Of a DNA stretch of 39,351 bases, positions 34,682-39,351 are shown in pieces (within the stretch, counting starts at the first letter, position 1; each line of letters begins with the position of its first letter). Location: NCBI GenBank assembly GCA_029210205.1, contig JARGOD010000048.1, positions 1-39,351 on the forward strand, in the 5' to 3' direction. Below the pieces are notes generated by a model. That model worked only from the letters and a program-made list of their open reading frames with translations, ran no database searches and had not been told where the DNA came from. This stretch comes from Verrucomicrobiales bacterium. Lineage in GTDB: Bacteria; Verrucomicrobiota; Verrucomicrobiia; Verrucomicrobiales; DEV007. The translations under genes and the position numbers were made by a program.

Positions 34682-35854
34682 TTATAGAGTAGAGCCTGAT
34701 CTAACAGGGTTGAATGACTGACCTGACCCTGTTGAGTCAACGCCAAACCACTCCGCAAGGGTCGCTGCGACATCAGCATAGGTTTCGCGTATCCCGAGAT
34801 TCTGCGGCGCTCCGGGGAATCTTGCTAAAATCGGAACTCGCTCTCTGGTGTGGTCAGTTCCACTCCAAGTTGGATCGTTTCCATGGTCGGCGGTGATGAG
34901 GAGCAGCGTTTCGTCGTCGAGGCGGGGAAGTAAAGTCGCGAGCCACTGATCAAAGTCCATGAGCGCTCGACCATAGCCCTCAGGGTCGCGCCGATGTCCA
35001 TAAAGCATGTCGAAGTCGACAAGGTTGGCAAAAATGAGATGGTCCCGGTTCGAATAGTTTTCGAGCAGGCTGTCGATCACATCACAGCCTTCCTCGTTAC
35101 TCTTTGTTGAGCGCGAACTGTTGATCCCCGAACCGGCAAAGATGTCGCTGATTTTTCCCACCCCAATGGTATCGACATCGGCCGAGACAAGGTGATTCAG
35201 GAGTGTCTCAGGAGGTTGCAGGGAAAAATCGTGGCGATTCGAGGTTCTCGTGAAGTTTCCCGGCAGCCCGGTGAAAGGGCGGGCGATGACCCGCCCGATG
35301 CGTTCGCGATCCGCGATGAGTCTAAGCTTCCGGCAGACCTCGTACAATTTTTCGAGACCAAAAGAATCCTCATGAGCTGCGACTTGCATGACGGAGTCGG
35401 CACTGGTGTAGAGAATCGGGTTACCGGATTTGAGATGACGCTCTCCCAGTTCATCAAGAATGACCGTTCCTGATTGAGCGTAGTTTCCGATGAAGGTGAC
35501 CCCGGCCTCGGTTTCCATCTCTCGAACAAGCTCTTCCGGGAAAGTCTCGAAGACAGAGAAAGATTCGACCACCGGAGCGCCCGCGAGTTCCCAATGTCCA
35601 GTTGTCGTGTCCTTCCCGGCAGAGATTTCCGTGAGACAGCCGTAAGAGAGAATCGGCTCTCCTTCGACAGGTTTTCCCGCCGCGATCGCCTCGGCAGCAC
35701 TGAGGCCGGCCTTGTCGAGGGTCGGGATCGCAAAGTCCGTGACCGTTTCACGAATGTGGCCCACCGTATTGGCCCCTTTGTCACCAAACGAGGCTGCATC
35801 CGGTGCGTTTCCGATCCCGACGGAGTCGAGCACGATGAGGAGAGCACGTCTCAC
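34682..35854 (-). CDS. deoB: Phosphopentomutase
   Basis: Alkaline-phosphatase superfamily enzyme interconverting (deoxy)ribose 1-phosphate and 5-phosphate in nucleoside salvage. The 390 residues include the metal-binding start RALLIVLDSVGIG (Asp10), the phosphorylated Thr85 in GKDTTTGHWE, RPFTGLPGNFTRTSNRHDFS, GVGKISDIFAGSG, and the C-terminal metal ligands TADHGNDPTWSGTDHTRE. Start codon is GTG at 35854, only 6 bp after the stop of the ALDH-like gene, so the pair is one transcript. This fits deoxyribose catabolism, where DeoC would next release acetaldehyde; DeoC is not in the window. Confidence 0.95.
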   Translation of the reverse strand: MRRALLIVLDSVGIGNAPDAASFGDKGANTVGHIRETVTDFAIPTLDKAGLSAAEAIAAGKPVEGEPILSYGCLTEISAGKDTTTGHWELAGAPVVESFSVFETFPEELVREMETEAGVTFIGNYAQSGTVILDELGERHLKSGNPILYTSADSVMQVAAHEDSFGLEKLYEVCRKLRLIADRERIGRVIARPFTGLPGNFTRTSNRHDFSLQPPETLLNHLVSADVDTIGVGKISDIFAGSGINSSRSTKSNEEGCDVIDSLLENYSNRDHLIFANLVDFDMLYGHRRDPEGYGRALMDFDQWLATLLPRLDDETLLLITADHGNDPTWSGTDHTRERVPILARFPGAPQNLGIRETYADVAATLAEWFGVDSTGSGQSFNPVRSGSTL

Positions 35855-35860
35855 GGTCGG

Positions 35861-36742
35861 TCAAACCCCGATAGGGTGCCAGGCGGTTTTAAACTCAACA
35901 GTGTCGAGGATACGATAGGGATCTGTCGCGATTTCGGAGAACCAGTCATCGGTGGATTCCAGCGTGTGTGAGTGAACTCGCTTCAGGTTATCTCCCGCAC
36001 CGGACTGGAGTGTTTTGAAAATACCGTCGTCACCGGAACCATCGAGAATTGCGTTCACATCCATGTGGCTGGCGAGCCACGGTGCGAGCTCGGCGCGTTG
36101 CCCGGTGAGGATATTGACAACCCCGCTCGGGAGATCGCTTGTCGCAAAAACCTCAGCGAGAGAAATGGCGGAAAGAGGCTCTGTTTCCGAGGCAAGGACG
36201 ACGGCAGCATTTCCCGAGAGGATCGTCTGGGCCGTCAGTGTGACGAGACCAAGGAGCGATGGGGTATCGGGAGCAAAGATGCCAACGACTCCGGTCGGGT
36301 CTGGAGTTGAAAAATTGAAATGCGAAGAAGAAACGGGATTTACTGAGCTGAAAACTTGACTGTATTTGTCAGTCCAGCCCGCGTAGTAAATAAGTCGGTC
36401 TACAGCTGCCTCTACCTCGAGGTTGGCTTCTTTTTTTGTCTTGCCGGTGGAGGAAGTGATCTCCTGCAGGAAGCTCTCAGATCTGCTTTCGAGCATTTCG
36501 GCAGCGCGATAGAGGATCTGCCCTTTCAGGTAAGCCGTTGAATTTCTCCAGGAGGGAAAAGCGCTGCGAGCCGCAACGACGGCGTCGCGAAGGTCCTTGC
36601 GCGAAGCGTGGCAATAGTGGGCAAGATGGGTTCCGGTTGTAGCATCCACAGCAGTCATGGTTCTTCCGCTCTCGGTTCTGGGAAATTTCCCGCCGATATA
36701 AAGTTTGTAGGTTTTCAGGACGTTGAGTCTCTGTCGCGACAT
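35861..36742 (-). CDS. Half-length aldehyde dehydrogenase family protein lacking the catalytic domain
   Basis: A 293-residue ALDH-superfamily protein against a family norm of ~480. The NAD-binding half is present: LYIGGKFPRTESG, TGTHLAHYCHASRKDLRDAVVAARSAFPSW, PTGVVGIFAPDTPSLLGLV, LSGNAAVVLASETEPL, LPSGVVNILTGQ. The LELGGK motif and the active-site Cys segment are missing. The end, KTAWHPIGV, is clean and in frame with no obvious remnant after it, and deoB starts 6 bp on. This argues for a purposeful short paralogue rather than decay. From memory, actinobacterial deo clusters also carry a short ALDH beside a full one. It probably acts as partner or scaffold of a full ALDH for deoxyribose-derived acetaldehyde. 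Confidence 0.8.
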   Translation of the reverse strand: MSRQRLNVLKTYKLYIGGKFPRTESGRTMTAVDATTGTHLAHYCHASRKDLRDAVVAARSAFPSWRNSTAYLKGQILYRAAEMLESRSESFLQEITSSTGKTKKEANLEVEAAVDRLIYYAGWTDKYSQVFSSVNPVSSSHFNFSTPDPTGVVGIFAPDTPSLLGLVTLTAQTILSGNAAVVLASETEPLSAISLAEVFATSDLPSGVVNILTGQRAELAPWLASHMDVNAILDGSGDDGIFKTLQSGAGDNLKRVHSHTLESTDDWFSEIATDPYRILDTVEFKTAWHPIGV

Positions 36743-36819
36743 GCTGGGACGTTAGCGGAAAATTGGGCGGGTGAACAGCCCTGAGAACAGGAAAAATCGA
36801 GGTGGTCAAGGATAGGGGA

Positions 36820-37218
36820 ATGTGTTTTTCTTTTTTGGTGGAAGAGGAACCGGAAGAGAAAGTGAATCCTGTTGCGATGGGGATCGCGACAGGATGGCTG
36901 ATCCTTCGCCATCGTCCTTACCGACGGAATTTGCTCTTTTTCGCGACTCTGACGACTCTCGTGTTGGTATTTGTGGGTGCAGTTCCGCTGGGGAGAGTTT
37001 TGATGACCGCTCCGATCTGGTTTGCCGCTTATTGGATTGTCGTATTTCTCCTTGCTGCCTTTGTTCTGTTGCTTGCGATTTACGATCTAATAAGGATTAG
37101 GAAAGAACATCGCAAGCGGGTCAGCACCCTTGAAGAAGAGCTGGCCGAAGCGGCCAACGAAGCCCGTCGCATCGCAAAGGAGGAGTTGGAAAAAGATCGT
37201 GAGAGCAAAGGGGACTAG
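36820..37218 (+). CDS. Two-TM hypothetical protein with C-terminal coiled coil
   Basis: A 132-residue protein starting at ATG 36820 (an in-frame GTG at 36802 would add six residues). Two hydrophobic helices, RNLLFFATLTTLVLVFVGAV and WFAAYWIVVFLLAAFVLLLA, are followed by a charged helical tail (RKEHRKRVSTLEEELAEAAN and on), predicted coiled coil and cytoplasmic. No family recognised. The region 36743-36801 is the divergent start zone with the ALDH gene. It is followed at 79 bp by the M48 protease gene on the same strand. Confidence 0.6.
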   Translation: MCFSFLVEEEPEEKVNPVAMGIATGWLILRHRPYRRNLLFFATLTTLVLVFVGAVPLGRVLMTAPIWFAAYWIVVFLLAAFVLLLAIYDLIRIRKEHRKRVSTLEEELAEAANEARRIAKEELEKDRESKGD

Positions 37219-37296
37219 ACTGAGGCGCATGCGGGGTAATTACCTGACAGATTGCGTTTCATTTTCCATCCTGCCACACTCACGCTAGAGTAGCGC

Positions 37297-38532
37297 ATGC
37301 AGTTAAATATTTGGTTCTTCGGGATTGTTCTCTCCCTTTACCTCCTTTGGAAACTCGATCTCTTTGCGACGCTCTTGAACCTAAAGGCAATGACTCCGGA
37401 GATCCCGGTTTCTTTTCGCGACTACATCGACGAGGAGGCTTACGCGCAGTCTCAGGAATACACACGCGATAAGTCGGTCCTTGGAATTACCGAAGGAGTG
37501 GTCTCACTCGTGATTCTTTTCGTTTTCTGGTGGCTTGGGGGATTTGGATGGCTGGACGAGAAAGTGCGGGCACTTGGCTACGGGCCGATCGTGACCGGGA
37601 TGGCATTTATCGGGGCGCTCCTGATTGCTCAACAGGTTTTAGCGACGCCGTTTGATCTCTATTCGACTTTCGTTCTCGAAGAGAAATTCGGCTTTAATCG
37701 CATGACGTTCGGAACCTGGGTGTTGGATAGGATCAAGGGCGCGACTCTTGGAGCGATCATCGGACTTCCGCTCCTCGCGGCTCTGCTTTGGATTTTTCAA
37801 ACCGTTCCTTTGGCCTGGCTTTGGGGATGGGGACTCGTCACTGGATTCTCCTTGCTGATCGCCTATGTCGCTCCGACCTGGATTATGCCGCTTTTTAATA
37901 AGTTTGAACCACTTGAGGAAGGGGAGCTGAAGAACGGGATTCACGAAATGGCGGAAAAATGTGAATTCCCGTTGAAAGAGGTCAGTATCATGGATGGCTC
38001 AAAGCGTTCGGCGAAATCGAATGCGTTTTTCACTGGATTTGGAAACAACAAGCGAATTGCGCTCTTCGATACGCTTATTGAAAATCACACTGTGCCGGAG
38101 CTGGTGGGAGTGTTAGCGCATGAGATTGGTCACTTCAAAAAACGACATATCGTGAAGTCTCTCGTTATCGGAATTCTCACCACCGGCGCGACATTTTTTC
38201 TGCTCGGTCTTATGATCGAGAACCGGGCCCTGCACGATGCCTTCGGAGTGAAGCAAACCAGTGTCTATGTTAGTCTCGTTCTCTTCGGGATTCTCATGTC
38301 GCCGGTTAATGATGTGCTTTCGTTAGGGAGTCATTGGCTGAGCCGAAAGCACGAGTTCGAAGCTGATGCCTACGCCGCAGAGGTGACTGGCAATGCCGGG
38401 GCGATGGCCGACGCCTTAAGAAAGCTGAGTAAGGACAATTTGAGTAACCTGACCCCGCACCCGTTCTACGTGTTTCTCAACTACACGCACCCGCCGGTGA
38501 CGGAACGGGTAAAAGCGCTCGGCGTAGATTGA
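37297..38532 (+). CDS. M48 family zinc metallopeptidase, Ste24/CAAX protease 1-like
   Basis: A 411-residue integral membrane zinc protease resembling Ste24p. Zinc motif HEIGH at 275-279 and third-ligand Glu353 in SRKHEFEADAYA are in place, followed by ALRKLSKDNLSNLTPHPFYVFLNYTHPPVTERVKAL, the C-terminal signature of Ste24 homologues. Several membrane helices lie before (about 5-30, 62-80, 95-115, 150-200) and between (285-340). The SAKSNAFFTGFGNNKRI segment is also strongly conserved in the family. In yeast this enzyme trims CAAX-prenyl proteins; in bacteria the role is quality control or unknown. The convergent gene at 38539 ends 6 bp after its stop. Confidence 0.92.
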   Translation: MQLNIWFFGIVLSLYLLWKLDLFATLLNLKAMTPEIPVSFRDYIDEEAYAQSQEYTRDKSVLGITEGVVSLVILFVFWWLGGFGWLDEKVRALGYGPIVTGMAFIGALLIAQQVLATPFDLYSTFVLEEKFGFNRMTFGTWVLDRIKGATLGAIIGLPLLAALLWIFQTVPLAWLWGWGLVTGFSLLIAYVAPTWIMPLFNKFEPLEEGELKNGIHEMAEKCEFPLKEVSIMDGSKRSAKSNAFFTGFGNNKRIALFDTLIENHTVPELVGVLAHEIGHFKKRHIVKSLVIGILTTGATFFLLGLMIENRALHDAFGVKQTSVYVSLVLFGILMSPVNDVLSLGSHWLSRKHEFEADAYAAEVTGNAGAMADALRKLSKDNLSNLTPHPFYVFLNYTHPPVTERVKALGVD

Positions 38533-38538
38533 GATGGT

Positions 38539-39312
38539 TTAGGGAAGTTCGCCATCGTCGATCTGCCGAAGTATTTCACGAACCGTCATTGAAGTCTTCT
38601 CGTCGAGATTCATGAAGAGGTAGCGATTGAAGCCGGGCTTTTCGAAAAAGCAGCTCATTCCAAAAAGGAGCCGGGCATAGTCCTGTCGAGCGTAGCCGCC
38701 GACTTTGGTTGAGAGCTTGAGGAAGGCATTGAACGCTTCGGGGTCACCCTCTAGCGTTGCAAAAATCGTCGATGGAAGATCAGTAATGCCTGCTTCGCTT
38801 GCCGCTTGCTCAAGAGCGGCGACTGGCTGCTGCTGAAGAATGATCATACCGGCTTTTGCCTTCTCGGTATTTTCCTCCTCCCGGAAGGGAAAGGCAGGTC
38901 GGGCATCGTGGTATTTCACCGAAGCGTCTGTGATCGTCCAGACTCCACCGACGAGGGAAAAGGAGAAGCGGTGGTCGATGCGGCGGGTCGCGTCGTCAAA
39001 AAGTCCGTCTTCTTTCAGGACGACGGTTATTCCAGTCGTTGGATCTTCGCCGGAGGATGCTGCTGAAATTTCGCGGCGCTGCGAGGACATCTCTTTTCCC
39101 GGTGCGAGCCAGGGGCCGACGAGCGTCGCTGCGATTTGAGAAGGATCACCAGCCCACTCCTCGCCGGTTGCAGTGGCCTCTTTGATTCGTTGATTAAACT
39201 CAGCGGGATCAACGGAATTTTCTTCGGCGAGTATCGATGTAGTGAAGGAGAGAAGGAAAACAGATAGAAGTCGTAGGCTCATCTCTCTACGACGCATGAC
39301 GAGTTGATTCAT
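38539..39312 (-). CDS. Secreted hypothetical protein
   Basis: A 257-residue protein with an N-terminal signal peptide (hydrophobic core LRLLSVFLLSFTTSILA, cleavage near LAEEN). In-frame ATG codons at 39297 and 39282 are alternative starts that also leave a full signal. The middle (ITVVLKEDGLFDDATRRIDHRFSFSLVGGVWTITDASVKYHD) looks like a beta-strand, lipocalin-like segment; the rest is mixed alpha. No metal, haem or lipobox motif is visible. Family not recognised. Confidence 0.6.
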   Translation of the reverse strand: MNQLVMRRREMSLRLLSVFLLSFTTSILAEENSVDPAEFNQRIKEATATGEEWAGDPSQIAATLVGPWLAPGKEMSSQRREISAASSGEDPTTGITVVLKEDGLFDDATRRIDHRFSFSLVGGVWTITDASVKYHDARPAFPFREEENTEKAKAGMIILQQQPVAALEQAASEAGITDLPSTIFATLEGDPEAFNAFLKLSTKVGGYARQDYARLLFGMSCFFEKPGFNRYLFMNLDEKTSMTVREILRQIDDGELP

Positions 39313-39351
39313 GCAAGGAGAAGGAGTCTGAATGACGAAAGATTCATTGAG

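Noticed and set aside
1..39351. CRISPR arrays, transposases, integrases, tRNA or rRNA genes
   Set aside because: Looked for repeat-spacer periodicity, transposase-type proteins and tRNA-like folds; none was seen.

Overview
The window looks like a chromosomal segment of a Gram-negative member of the PVC group, most probably Verrucomicrobiota (Planctomycetota is the main alternative). The basis is the gene content: a planctomycete-type cytochrome (PSCyt1) domain joined to an SHD1-like domain, Tat-exported Gfo/Idh/MocA oxidoreductases, a multidomain Ser/Thr kinase with WD40 and PD40 repeats, a eukaryote-type UDPGP-family pyrophosphorylase, and LpxI (so a lipid A-containing outer membrane). Translation starts almost never carry a recognisable Shine-Dalgarno sequence. 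I saw no rRNA, tRNA, CRISPR array, insertion sequence or phage module. It reads as core and metabolic chromosome, not a mobile island.

Layout. 1-2.1 kb: the 3' part of rplI, a strong terminator, then dnaB. 2.3-6.1 kb: an acidic amino acid/dicarboxylate symporter, a Tat-exported Gfo/Idh oxidoreductase with a strong terminator, and a TPR lipoprotein. 6.1-12.9 kb (minus strand): a c-type cytochrome/SHD1 protein and two Ser/Thr kinases, one ending in a cyclic-nucleotide-binding domain, the other a 1470-residue membrane kinase with propeller repeats. 12.9-15.2 kb: a divergent pair of predicted exported sugar enzymes (TIM-barrel isomerase-like and Gfo/Idh). 15.2-19.6 kb (minus): a two-subunit NAD-linked formate dehydrogenase. 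19.7-21.7 kb: an M19 dipeptidase and a secreted proline-rich SH3-like protein. 21.7-25.6 kb (minus): the tight cluster proC - UDPGP pyrophosphorylase - ridA - D-Thr aldolase/D-Ser dehydratase-like. 25.9-31.7 kb (plus): a 2-oxoacid dehydrogenase E1 alpha, a GntP permease with an unusual insert, an EamA transporter, lpxI and a sugar-nucleotide Gfo/Idh. 31.7-39.3 kb: small secreted and hypothetical proteins, a PQQ-type propeller, a flavodoxin-fold reductase, a half-length aldehyde dehydrogenase coupled to deoB, an Ste24-like M48 protease and an unknown secreted protein.

The most important reading is the formate dehydrogenase alpha subunit. It appears as two adjacent reading frames (16818-17918 and 15189-16769), but they are in the same frame and separated by a single UGA exactly where the catalytic selenocysteine of formate dehydrogenases lies (Cys-Ser-Arg-Ala-UGA-His). 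A 7-bp hairpin with a GGUCU loop follows at the spacing known for the E. coli fdhF SECIS. It should be annotated as one 909-residue selenoprotein. Its partner is a NuoE-NuoF fusion, so the enzyme would pass electrons from formate to NAD+.

Other points worth attention: a lone E1 alpha with no E1 beta beside it, a truncated ALDH lacking the catalytic cysteine but translationally close to phosphopentomutase, a ~110-residue hydrophilic insert in the GntP permease, and repeated dyad-symmetric sites upstream of the formate dehydrogenase operon.
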